The notes beneath the pieces were generated by a model. That model searched no databases, had not been told where the DNA came from, and saw only the letters and a program-made list of their open reading frames with translations. A stretch of DNA of 41,936 bases, taken from NCBI GenBank assembly GCA_005883625.1, contig VBDU01000082.1:1-41936 (forward strand), written 5' to 3'. Positions 26,519 through 34,844 of the stretch are shown piece after piece. Made by a program: the position numbers and the translations under genes. Origin of the DNA: Chloroflexota bacterium (GTDB taxonomy: Bacteria > Chloroflexota > Limnocylindria > P2-11E). The number at the start of each line of letters is the position of its first letter. Within the stretch, counting starts at the first letter, position 1.

Positions 26519-27793
26519 ATGGCGGAGCAAAAAGTCGACGCGCTCGAGGTCACGCCCGGCGCGGGCGTCGCCCCGGTGCCGCGCCGGATCCGCTTCGAAG
26601 CGCTCGCGATCCCCACCTTCCGCTGGTACTGGGTGACGAGCTGGATCAGCTCGACGGGCGATGGCATGGAGAACGTCATCCGCAACGTCCTCGTCGTCCA
26701 GCTCGCCGGGCAGGCGGCGCCGTTCTGGCTCGGGATGATGGTGTTCGCGCACTGGATCCCGTTCACGCTCTTCTCGCTCTACGGCGGCCTCCTCGCGGAC
26801 CGCTACGACAACCGCAAGGTCCAGATCGTCGCCCAGCTCCTTCTCATGGCGGCCGCGGTCGGCGTAGCGGCCGCCACGCTCGCGAACGTCGTCACCGTCT
26901 GGTGGCTCTTCGGCTTCCTGCTCCTGCACGGGTTCGCCGGAGCGATCGGCAACCCGGCGCAGCAGACGCTCATCCACTCGATGGTCGGGCCGTCCAAGCT
27001 CCTCTCCGCGGTGAGCCTCAACTCGACGGCGCGCCAGTTCTCGCAAGTGATCGGCCCGGCGATCGCGGGGTTCATCGTGGTCGGGTTCGGCCCGGGCTGG
27101 GGCTTCCTTATCAACGCGCTCACGTTCATCCCGCTCCTCGTGCTCCTCACGCTCATCCGCACGCGCCCGCTCGGCGCGCGCAGCACGCTGCCAGCCCTCG
27201 CGGCGCTTCGCGACGGGCTCGGATTCGTGCGGCGGCGCCCGCTCATCGGATCGCTCATCGGCGTCGAGATGCTCGGCGTGATCTTCCTGGGCCACACCTT
27301 CAACTCGCTGCTCGTGCTCTTCGCCTACGACGTGCTGCACGTCGACACCATCGGGTACTCGTTCCTGCTGGTCGGGAGCGGTGTCGGGGCGGTCGCGGCG
27401 GCGATGTACCTCGCGTACGCGCGCGATCGCGGGCACAGCGGCCGGTTCATCGTGGCGGCGGCGCTCGTCGAGATGGCGACGATCTTCCTCTTCGCGTTCT
27501 CGACGAGTTACGCCCTTTCGTTCGCGCTCATGATCGTCGTGGGGGCCGCGGCCGTGCTCACGCAGTCCCTCACGAACACGAAGATCCAGCTCTCGGCCCC
27601 GGATAACCTGCGTGGACGGGTCATGGGCGCGTACACGTTCGGCACGCAGGGGATGCGCGTCTTGAACGGGCCACTGCTCGGCGGCGCGGCGATCTTCTTC
27701 GGCGCGCCGCTCGCCGTCGCGGGCGCGGCCGCGATCGTCATCGTCGGCATGACCGCGATCCTCGTCGCCGTACCCCAGCTCAAGGAGACCTAG
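26519..27793 (+). CDS. MFS transporter (EntS/MFS_3-like)
   Basis: A major facilitator transporter of 424 residues with about 12 transmembrane helices. The N-terminus FRWYWVTSWISSTGDGMENV and the loop GGLLADRYDNRKV match the MFS_3 group (enterobactin-exporter-like), in which the conserved motif A is GxLADRxxRR. The central signature NSTARQFSQVIGPAIAGFIV matches helix 5 of this group, and NLRGRVMGAYTFGTQGMRVLNGP marks the C-terminal half. Likely proton-driven export of a small molecule, siderophore or drug; the substrate cannot be deduced. It follows the S51 peptidase gene by 11 bases and ends the run of closely spaced genes. Confidence 0.9.
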   Translation: MAEQKVDALEVTPGAGVAPVPRRIRFEALAIPTFRWYWVTSWISSTGDGMENVIRNVLVVQLAGQAAPFWLGMMVFAHWIPFTLFSLYGGLLADRYDNRKVQIVAQLLLMAAAVGVAAATLANVVTVWWLFGFLLLHGFAGAIGNPAQQTLIHSMVGPSKLLSAVSLNSTARQFSQVIGPAIAGFIVVGFGPGWGFLINALTFIPLLVLLTLIRTRPLGARSTLPALAALRDGLGFVRRRPLIGSLIGVEMLGVIFLGHTFNSLLVLFAYDVLHVDTIGYSFLLVGSGVGAVAAAMYLAYARDRGHSGRFIVAAALVEMATIFLFAFSTSYALSFALMIVVGAAAVLTQSLTNTKIQLSAPDNLRGRVMGAYTFGTQGMRVLNGPLLGGAAIFFGAPLAVAGAAAIVIVGMTAILVAVPQLKET

Positions 27794-27814
27794 CCGGAGG
27801 CGACCAAGCGCTCC

Positions 27815-27863
27815 CTGTAACACCGTTGTGACGTCGCGGGCGATCTGGTAACAGCTCTGTCAC
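27815..27863 (+). promoter_or_regulatory. Two phased GTAACA-N4-TGT(G/C)AC elements upstream of the S8-CnaB gene
   Basis: Dyads GTAACA-CCGT-TGTGAC (27817-27832) and GTAACA-GCTC-TGTCAC (27848-27863) start 31 bp apart, about three helical turns. They can also be read as 7-mers repeated every 11 bases (CTGTAAC-ACCG-TTGTGAC and TGGTAAC-AGCT-CTGTCAC), the layout of PhoB/OmpR-type binding sites. They end 9 bases before ATG 27873. A start at GTG 27912 would leave more room for the promoter. Confidence 0.5.
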
Positions 27864-27872
27864 GCCGCGCTC

Positions 27873-30800
27873 ATGGAAACGCGTGCCTGCTTCCTGTTCC
27901 CATTTCTAGCCGTGCGGCCACTCGTCACGCGGGCTCGCGGGCGCGCGTTCGCTCTTGTCGTCGTCTTCCTTCTCTATATCTCCCTCTCGCCGCCACTCGT
28001 CGTTTCGACGCTCGCGCGAGAGGGGCTCTTCACATCACAGGCACCGACGAGCGTAGACGCGTCCCCTTCGCCGTCGCCGACCGCGGCGCCGAGCTCGAGC
28101 CCGTCCGCCGCTCCGGCGAGCGATCGAGAGCTCATCCTCGTGAAGTTCAAGGGCGGAGCGACGAGCGCGGCGATCGATGCGGCGATCGCGTCGCTCGGCG
28201 GCGACTCGGTACGGGACCTCCCCCAGATACGCACACGTGTCATCGCGGTACCAGCGTCGGAGCGCGCCTCGACGCACGCGGCCAAATACGCGAAGCACGC
28301 ATCGGTCGAACGTGCGGCTCCCGCGGTTCAGCTCGAGGCGGCGGGCGCGCCGAACGATCCGGGATACGCGCAGCAGTGGGCCCTCCCGAAGATCGCGTGG
28401 GACACCGCGTATTCGACCGTCCCGATCGTCAGCACCGCCGCGATCGCGGTGCTCGACACCGGCATCGACTCCTCGCATCCTGATCTGCTCGGTCGCGTGC
28501 TCGTCGGGCAAAGCTTCGTCGGCGGCGTTCCGACCGTCGATCCGAACGGTCACGGGACCGCCGTCGCCGGGATCGCCGCGGCGAAGGTCAACAACCTTGT
28601 CGGCATGGCGGGCGTGGCGTACAACGACGCGCCGCTCCTGCCGGTCCAGGTCCTCCACAGCGACGGCACCGGCTACGACAGCGATGTCGTCGCGGGTGTG
28701 CTCTGGGCGGCGGACAACGGCGCCAACGTCATCCTCATGGGGTTCAGCAGCCGAGACTTCTCCGCGGCGCTCCAGGACGCCGTGAACTACGCGTGGAGCA
28801 AGGGCACCGTCCTGGTCGCGGCCACCGGCAACAACGCCACGAGCGCGGCGACCTACCCGGCGGGGATGGCAAACGTCATCGGGGTCGCGGCCACCGATCG
28901 GAACGACGTCGTCACGGCGACCAGCAATACCGGCAGCGCCGCGGTCGCCGCCCCTGGTGTCGACATCTACGCGACCCGACCGGGCGCGACGTACGCGAAT
29001 CTCACAGGGACCTCGGCGTCAGCGGCCGAGACCGCGGGTCTCGCCGCGCTTCTCATCGCGAGCGGCAAGAGCAACAGCGCAGCGTCGGCCCAGATCCGCG
29101 GCGCGACCGACCCCGTGGCCGGCCGGTCGTTCGGCCGCATCAATGTCCTGAAGGCCTTGACCACGGTCGCCCCGCCGCAGCCGACGCCGGCACCCACGCC
29201 GACGCCTACGCCCGGTCCGACGCCGACGTACATACCGGCGCCGAATCCGTCCTTGAAGCTCGACCAGTGCGCCAACGGTCCCCCCAGCACTCCCGACCCT
29301 TGCACCGCGGATACCGCGTGGGTCACCGGTAACCTCGGTACGGGCAACTCGCACTACTTCGAGGGGGACTCCGTCCCGTACCGGATCTCGTTCGCGAACC
29401 TCAGCACGACCGGGACCCACACGGTCACGTTCCAGTGGGACACCACGAAGAGCGGAAAGCACGCGATCGACTACGTGACGACCTTCAATCGGACGGTGAC
29501 GACGGCCGACCCGTGCGCGGGCGTCACCGGCTGCGGCTCACCGACGGTATTCCCGATCCCGCCGGATCCGAACTTCGCGGCCGCCTGCCCGACGTGCACC
29601 CAGGTGTCGGGCAACTTCACGATCTACAACGGAGTGATCACCGCGGTCTCCGCGTACACGCTCACAGGCACTTATTCAGGGGACAGCTCGACGAGCATCA
29701 CCGTCACGTTCGCGGCCACCACGGCGACGCCGGTCCTCGCCTGGGGCGGACACATCGCATCGCAGCAAGACTGGGGCGCCGGCAACTCCGCGGTCAACAT
29801 CACTGGTTCGCCCTACCACATGCGCGTCCTCGCCTTCTCCGACGGCAATGTCGGCAACGAAGACCGCTCGCTCAGCGCCAACGCTGTCGCCGTGAAGAGA
29901 AACGTCGTGGTGACCAAGAACACCTTCGGCGGCAACGGCACCTTCAGCTTCACGCTGACCGGGCCGGGCGGCGTCACCATGTCCGCGACGATCACGACGA
30001 CCGGCACGACCGTCGCGGGCAGCGGCACCGCCACGTTCACCGGCCTGACGCCCGCCACCTACACGGTGACAGAAGCCCCCAACAGCGGATTCGTCCCGGT
30101 GGGCGCGACGACGTGCGCAGCGGTCGTCACCGCGTCCAGCGATGCCGCCTGCTCGTTCACCAACAACGCGAAGGGCCAGATCGTGGTGACCAAGCAGGTA
30201 CAGGGGGGCAACGGCAGCTTCACCTTCAGCCTCACCGGCGGCGGTCAGAGCGGCTCGCTCACTTTGAGCGGTGGTGCCCCGGCCGTCACCGTCACGCTGA
30301 CCGGCAGCTTCACCGGCCTTCCGCCCAACACCACCTATACCGTCAGCGAGACCATACCCTCGAGCTTCACGGCGATCGGCGCGACCGTCTGCGTCACGAG
30401 CTTCGGGCCCGGCGGATCGTCGACCTGCGGCTTTACCAATCAGGCCGTCGGCGGCTCGGTGGTCGTGACCAAGAACACCACCGGCGGCAACGGCACCTTC
30501 GGCTTCACGCTCACCGGTCCCGGCGGCGTCACCATGTCCGCGACGATCTCGACCACCGGCACGACCCTCACCGGCAGCGGCACCGCGACGTTCTCGGGTC
30601 TCGCCCCCGGTACATATACCGTGACCGAGGCCGCCAATGCTGACTTCGTGCCGGTCGGTTTGACGACGTGTACCGCGGTCGTCACCGGCGCGGGCTCGAC
30701 GCCTTGCAGTCCGTCGTTCCTCAACAACGCTCGCGGATCGGTGGTGGTGACCAAGAACACCGCCGGCGGCAACGGCACCTTCACCTTCACGCTGACCGGT

Positions 30801-33800
30801 CCGGGCGTCACCATGTCCGCGACGATCTCGACCACGGGCACGACCCTCACCGGCAGCGGCACCGCGACGTTCAGCGGTCTTGCCCCCGGCACGTACACCG
30901 TGACCGAGGCCGCCAACGCTGACTTCGTGCCGGTCGGATTGACGACGTGTACCGCGGTCGTCACCGGCGCCGGTTCGACGCCCTGCACTCCTTCGTTCCT
31001 CAATAACGCCCGCGGCTCCGTCGTGGTGACCAAGAACACCACCGGCGGCAACGGCACCTTCACCTTCACGCTGACCGGTCCGGGCGTCACCATGTCCGCG
31101 ACGATCTCGACCACGGGCAGCACCGTCGCGGGAAGCGGCACCGCGACGTTCTCGGGCCTCGCGCAGGGTACGTATACCGTGACCGAGGCCGCCAACCCTG
31201 ACTTCGTAGCGGCCGTCACGACATGTACCGCTGTCGTCACCGGCGCCGGCTCGACGCCGTGCCTTCCCGCGTTCGCGAACGCCGCAAAGGGCTCGGTGGT
31301 GGTGACCAAGAACACGACCGGCGGCAACGGTGTGTTCACCTTCACGCTCACCGGCACGGGCGTCAGCGCTACGGCGACGATCACGACGACCGGCACGACA
31401 GTGGCGGGCAGCGGCACCGCGACGTTCGCGGGCCTCCCACAAGGGACATACACGGTCACTGAGGGCACGAATCCTGACTTCGTGCCTGTCGGCGCGACCA
31501 CATGTATCGCCGTCGTCACCGGCGCCGGCGCGACGCCGTGTCTCCCTGCCTTCACGAACGCCGCAAAGGGCGCGATCGTGGTGACGAAGCAGGTCGAGGG
31601 CGGCAGCGGCAGCTTCACCTTCTCGCTCACCCCGGGAGGCAGCTCTATCACCCTGAGCGGCGGCGCCAGCGGCACCACCGTGACCCTCACCGGCAGCTTC
31701 ACGAGCCTTTCGCCCGGCACGTACACCGTGACGGAGGTCGCTAATTCGGGCTTCACGGCGTTCGGCTCGACGAGCTGCACCGCGATCGTGGGCGCGGGTC
31801 AGATCAACACTGGTTGCGCCTTCACGGATCAGGCCAATGGACAGATCGTCGTGACCAAGCAGGTCCAAGGCGGCAACGGCAGCTTCGTCTTCTCGCTTAC
31901 CCCCGGCGGCAGCTCGATCACCCTGAGCGGCGGCGCCCCGGGCACCACCGTGAATCTCACCGGCAGCTTCACCGGTCTTGCGCCGAACACCACGTACACG
32001 GTGAGTGAGTCGGCCAGCGCCGGCTTCACCGCGGTCGGCCCGACGGTCTGCACGACGAGCTTCGGTCCCGGCGGATCGGCGACCTGCGCCTTCACCGATC
32101 AGGCCAGTGGACAGATCGTGGTGACCAAGCAGGTCGAGGGCGGGAGCGGCAGCTTCACCTTTAGTCTCACCGGCAACGGCACGAGCGGCTCGCTCACTTT
32201 GAGCGGCGGCAGCATGGGCACGACCGTCACCCTCACCGGCAGCTTCACCGGTCTTTCGCCGAACACCACGTACACGGTCAGTGAGTCGGCCAACGCCGGC
32301 TTCGTCCCGGTCGGCCCGACGACCTGCGTGACGAGCTTTGCACCCGGCGGCAGCGCCACTTGCGCCTTCACCGATCAGGCCAAGGGCCAGATCGTGGTGA
32401 CCAAGCAGATCCAAGGCGGGAACGGCAGCTTCACCTTCACCCTGACCGGCGGCGGCCAGAGCGGCTCGCTGACGTTGAGCGGTGGCGCGCCCCTCGTAAC
32501 GGTGACGCTGACCGGGAGCTTCACCGGCCTTCCCGCGAACAACACCTATACGGTGAGTGAGACGGTGCCCGCAGGCTTCACGGCGGTGGGCCCGACTGTC
32601 TGTGTTACGAGCTTCGGCCCGGGCGGTTCGCCGACCTGCAGCTTCACCAATCAGGCCATTGGCTCGGTCGTCGTGACCAAGAACACCACCGGCGGCAACG
32701 GCACGTTCAGCTTCACGCTCACCGGTCCGGGCGGCGTCACGATGTCCGCGACGATCTCGACCACCGGCAGCACCGTCGCCGGTAGCGGCACCGCGACGTT
32801 CAACGGTCTTGCGCCCGGCACGTACACCGTCACCGAGGCCGCCAACTCTGACTTCGTCCCCGTCGGCTTGACGACGTGTACCGCGGTGGTGGCCGGCCCT
32901 GGCTCGATGGCGCCGTGCCTTCCGGAGTTCTCGAACGCCCATAAGGGCCAGATCGTGGTGACCAAGCAGGTCGAGGGCGGCAGCGGCAGCTTCACCTTCT
33001 CGCTCACCCCGGGCGGCAGCTCGATCATCCTGAGCGGCGGCGCCGCCGGCACCACCGTGACCCTCACCGGCAGCTTCACCGGTCTTGCGCCCAACACGTA
33101 CACCGTGACCGAAGCTGCCAACAATGACTTCACGCCGTTCGGCCCCATGAGCTGTATCGCGATCGTGGGCGCGGGTCAGATCAATACCAGTTGCGCCTTC
33201 ACCGATCAGGCCAAGGGCCAGATCGTGGTGACCAAGCAGGTCGAGGGCGGCAATGGCAGCTTCACCTTCTCGCTCACCCCGGGCGGCAGCTCGATCATCC
33301 TGAGCGGCGGCGCCGCCGGCACCACCGTGACCCTCACCGGCAGCTTCACCGGTCTTGCGCCCAACACCAGCTTCACGGTGAGTGAGACCGTGCCGGGCAG
33401 CTTTGTCCCGGTCGGCCCGACCACCTGCGTCACCGGCTTTGCCCCCGGCGGCTCGGCGACCTGCGCCTTCACCGATCAGGCCAAGGGCCAGATCGTGGTG
33501 ACCAAGAACACCAGCGGTGGCAACGCGGGCTTCACGTTCACTCTGAGCGGCGCCGTCAGCGCCACCGCGACGATCACGACCACTGGCACGAGCATGAGCG
33601 GCAGCGGATCCGTCACGTTCGCGGGTCTGCCGCCCGGAACCTTCACCGTGAGCGAGGGATCCAACCCTGACTTCATCCCGTTCGGCTCGACGAGCTGCAA
33701 TGCCACGGTCACTCCGGGAGCCACCTTCACGTGCAGCTTCACCAACTTCAAGAAGGCCGCGGGCTTCATGACGGGCGGTGGCCAGATCCACAACAACTTC

Positions 33801-34160
33801 AGCATGGTCGCGAACTTCGGCGGTAACGCGCGCGGAACGTCAGGTGAGCCCGCGACGGCGAAGGGCCACTTCAACTACAACCGGATCGGACTGCACCTGA
33901 ACGGCAAGGTGGACAACGTCCTTCTGGTCGATCAGTTCAACCACACGATGTGGTTCTGCTTCACCGATTCGAAGACGAACAACGCATACACGGTCAAGTG
34001 GCACGACCAGGACGAGCCGAACCAGGGGCAGGACACCCTGAGCCTTTGGAGCGGATGCAATCCCGCGGTGTTGATGCCGCCGCCGGGGTCCGAGGCGGGG
34101 ATCGGCCCGTTCGACCGGCCCGTCGAGAAGGGGAACGTGCAGTGGCATCCCCCGCAGTAG
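27873..34160 (+). CDS. Secreted S8 (subtilisin-like) protease with 14 CnaB/SpaA-like repeats
   Basis: A 2095-residue exported protein. Residues 14-40 (VRPLVTRARGRAFALVVVFL) look like a signal peptide, so GTG 27912 may be the true start. After a Pro/Ser linker comes an I9-like prodomain (ELILVKFKGGATSAAIDAAI) and an S8 domain with Asp195 (VLDTGID), His227 (DPNGHGTAVAG), oxyanion Asn320 and Ser381 (GTSASAAE). A PTPAPTPTPT hinge leads to a beta-rich domain (about 460-670). Fourteen repeats of about 90 residues follow. Each begins VVVTK/IVVTK, contains YTVTE or YTVSE, has two Cys and ends in FTN or FTD. The C-terminal domain starts FMTGGGQIHNNF and resembles the post-COAP-1 type. No LPXTG motif or membrane anchor is visible. 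Probably a cell-surface or released fibre with a protease head. Protease activity is inferred from the triad. Confidence 0.88.
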   Translation: METRACFLFPFLAVRPLVTRARGRAFALVVVFLLYISLSPPLVVSTLAREGLFTSQAPTSVDASPSPSPTAAPSSSPSAAPASDRELILVKFKGGATSAAIDAAIASLGGDSVRDLPQIRTRVIAVPASERASTHAAKYAKHASVERAAPAVQLEAAGAPNDPGYAQQWALPKIAWDTAYSTVPIVSTAAIAVLDTGIDSSHPDLLGRVLVGQSFVGGVPTVDPNGHGTAVAGIAAAKVNNLVGMAGVAYNDAPLLPVQVLHSDGTGYDSDVVAGVLWAADNGANVILMGFSSRDFSAALQDAVNYAWSKGTVLVAATGNNATSAATYPAGMANVIGVAATDRNDVVTATSNTGSAAVAAPGVDIYATRPGATYANLTGTSASAAETAGLAALLIASGKSNSAASAQIRGATDPVAGRSFGRINVLKALTTVAPPQPTPAPTPTPTPGPTPTYIPAPNPSLKLDQCANGPPSTPDPCTADTAWVTGNLGTGNSHYFEGDSVPYRISFANLSTTGTHTVTFQWDTTKSGKHAIDYVTTFNRTVTTADPCAGVTGCGSPTVFPIPPDPNFAAACPTCTQVSGNFTIYNGVITAVSAYTLTGTYSGDSSTSITVTFAATTATPVLAWGGHIASQQDWGAGNSAVNITGSPYHMRVLAFSDGNVGNEDRSLSANAVAVKRNVVVTKNTFGGNGTFSFTLTGPGGVTMSATITTTGTTVAGSGTATFTGLTPATYTVTEAPNSGFVPVGATTCAAVVTASSDAACSFTNNAKGQIVVTKQVQGGNGSFTFSLTGGGQSGSLTLSGGAPAVTVTLTGSFTGLPPNTTYTVSETIPSSFTAIGATVCVTSFGPGGSSTCGFTNQAVGGSVVVTKNTTGGNGTFGFTLTGPGGVTMSATISTTGTTLTGSGTATFSGLAPGTYTVTEAANADFVPVGLTTCTAVVTGAGSTPCSPSFLNNARGSVVVTKNTAGGNGTFTFTLTGPGVTMSATISTTGTTLTGSGTATFSGLAPGTYTVTEAANADFVPVGLTTCTAVVTGAGSTPCTPSFLNNARGSVVVTKNTTGGNGTFTFTLTGPGVTMSATISTTGSTVAGSGTATFSGLAQGTYTVTEAANPDFVAAVTTCTAVVTGAGSTPCLPAFANAAKGSVVVTKNTTGGNGVFTFTLTGTGVSATATITTTGTTVAGSGTATFAGLPQGTYTVTEGTNPDFVPVGATTCIAVVTGAGATPCLPAFTNAAKGAIVVTKQVEGGSGSFTFSLTPGGSSITLSGGASGTTVTLTGSFTSLSPGTYTVTEVANSGFTAFGSTSCTAIVGAGQINTGCAFTDQANGQIVVTKQVQGGNGSFVFSLTPGGSSITLSGGAPGTTVNLTGSFTGLAPNTTYTVSESASAGFTAVGPTVCTTSFGPGGSATCAFTDQASGQIVVTKQVEGGSGSFTFSLTGNGTSGSLTLSGGSMGTTVTLTGSFTGLSPNTTYTVSESANAGFVPVGPTTCVTSFAPGGSATCAFTDQAKGQIVVTKQIQGGNGSFTFTLTGGGQSGSLTLSGGAPLVTVTLTGSFTGLPANNTYTVSETVPAGFTAVGPTVCVTSFGPGGSPTCSFTNQAIGSVVVTKNTTGGNGTFSFTLTGPGGVTMSATISTTGSTVAGSGTATFNGLAPGTYTVTEAANSDFVPVGLTTCTAVVAGPGSMAPCLPEFSNAHKGQIVVTKQVEGGSGSFTFSLTPGGSSIILSGGAAGTTVTLTGSFTGLAPNTYTVTEAANNDFTPFGPMSCIAIVGAGQINTSCAFTDQAKGQIVVTKQVEGGNGSFTFSLTPGGSSIILSGGAAGTTVTLTGSFTGLAPNTSFTVSETVPGSFVPVGPTTCVTGFAPGGSATCAFTDQAKGQIVVTKNTSGGNAGFTFTLSGAVSATATITTTGTSMSGSGSVTFAGLPPGTFTVSEGSNPDFIPFGSTSCNATVTPGATFTCSFTNFKKAAGFMTGGGQIHNNFSMVANFGGNARGTSGEPATAKGHFNYNRIGLHLNGKVDNVLLVDQFNHTMWFCFTDSKTNNAYTVKWHDQDEPNQGQDTLSLWSGCNPAVLMPPPGSEAGIGPFDRPVEKGNVQWHPPQ
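29895..33755 (+). repeat. Array of 14 tandem ~276-bp coding repeats
   Basis: Units carry the VTK motif at about 29907, 30183, 30456, 30745, 31023, 31300, 31579, 31849, 32119, 32395, 32671, 32956, 33226 and 33496. There are two types: A (NTxGGNGTF, units 1, 3-6, 11, 14) and B (QVxGGxGSF, units 2, 7-10, 12, 13). Units 12 and 13 are almost identical over about 145 bases at a distance of 270 bp. The array should be prone to copy-number change by recombination. Confidence 0.9.
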
Positions 34161-34179
34161 CAGGAGAGGTGAGCGAGGC

Positions 34180-34659
34180 ATGACGATGAAGAGGATCGCG
34201 CTGGTCTTCGTGCTCGCGACGGTCTTCGCGGCCGCGCCATTGTCGTCGGTCCCGGTGGCGGCCGCAGCTGAGACGCAGGTCAGCGCGGCCGCGGCCGGGA
34301 TCTTCCCCGACGGGGCCACCTTCGGCGGCATCCCGCTTCAGGGCTCGACGTTCGGGATCGGCGTCATCGTGTATCCCGACGGGACGGCGACCGGCGACTT
34401 CGAGATCGTGCTGGCGGGGACGTCGGCCGTGGGTCAGCCGCAGGACATCACGCTGGTCGGCAAGGTGACCGCCGGCACGGCGAACCCGGACGGCAGCGTG
34501 AGCTTCTCAGGTACCGCCGCGCTCGACATGGGCGACGGGTCGCTGCCGGTCAGCGTGCCTTTCGCGGCGGTGGTCACGACCGGCGGGCTCCAGCTCACGA
34601 TCGGGACGACGGTCCTGCCGACGCAAACGCTCGGCGCCGGCGACATCTTCATCGGCTAG
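34180..34659 (+). CDS. Small secreted beta-rich protein
   Basis: A 159-residue protein I do not recognise. The N-terminus is a clear signal peptide: MKRIALVFVLATVFAAAPLSSVPVAAAA, with a likely cleavage near AAAA-ET. The mature part has about 125 residues rich in Gly, Thr, Val and Ala and alternates short strands (FGIGVIVYPDGTATGDFEIVLAG, SVSFSGTAALDMGDGSL), suggesting a single beta-sandwich. It contains no Cys. It begins 19 bases after the S8-CnaB stop and is probably in the same transcript, so it may be a partner, cap or chaperone of that stalk protein. The start could be ATG 34180 or ATG 34186 (MKRIAL); the latter gives a more standard signal peptide. Confidence 0.75.
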   Translation: MTMKRIALVFVLATVFAAAPLSSVPVAAAAETQVSAAAAGIFPDGATFGGIPLQGSTFGIGVIVYPDGTATGDFEIVLAGTSAVGQPQDITLVGKVTAGTANPDGSVSFSGTAALDMGDGSLPVSVPFAAVVTTGGLQLTIGTTVLPTQTLGAGDIFIG

Positions 34660-34844
34660 CTCGCGACGGTGGCCGGACTCGAGATCGCGGTCGTGCGGCT
34701 CGGGGCCGCCCGGATCTGCCCGCAGGCGGCCCCGGCCGTGTTCGACGCCCTCGGGGACCCCTCCCGCCAGCAAGCCTGGAGACCGGTCGGCCTAGTCCTT
34801 GCAGGGTCGGACAGGCGTCTCGCGATGATCCCTCTGGACGCTCC

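Noticed and set aside
29895..33755. CRISPR array
   Set aside because: The repeats are about 276 bp, coding and contiguous, with no short repeat-spacer alternation and no cas genes.
29676..33791. A 1371-codon open frame on the minus strand opposite the repeat array
   Set aside because: It is the antisense shadow of the GC-rich tandem repeats. Its composition is Gly/Ala/Arg/Glu-rich with no recognisable domain, and it follows the repeat period of the real gene.
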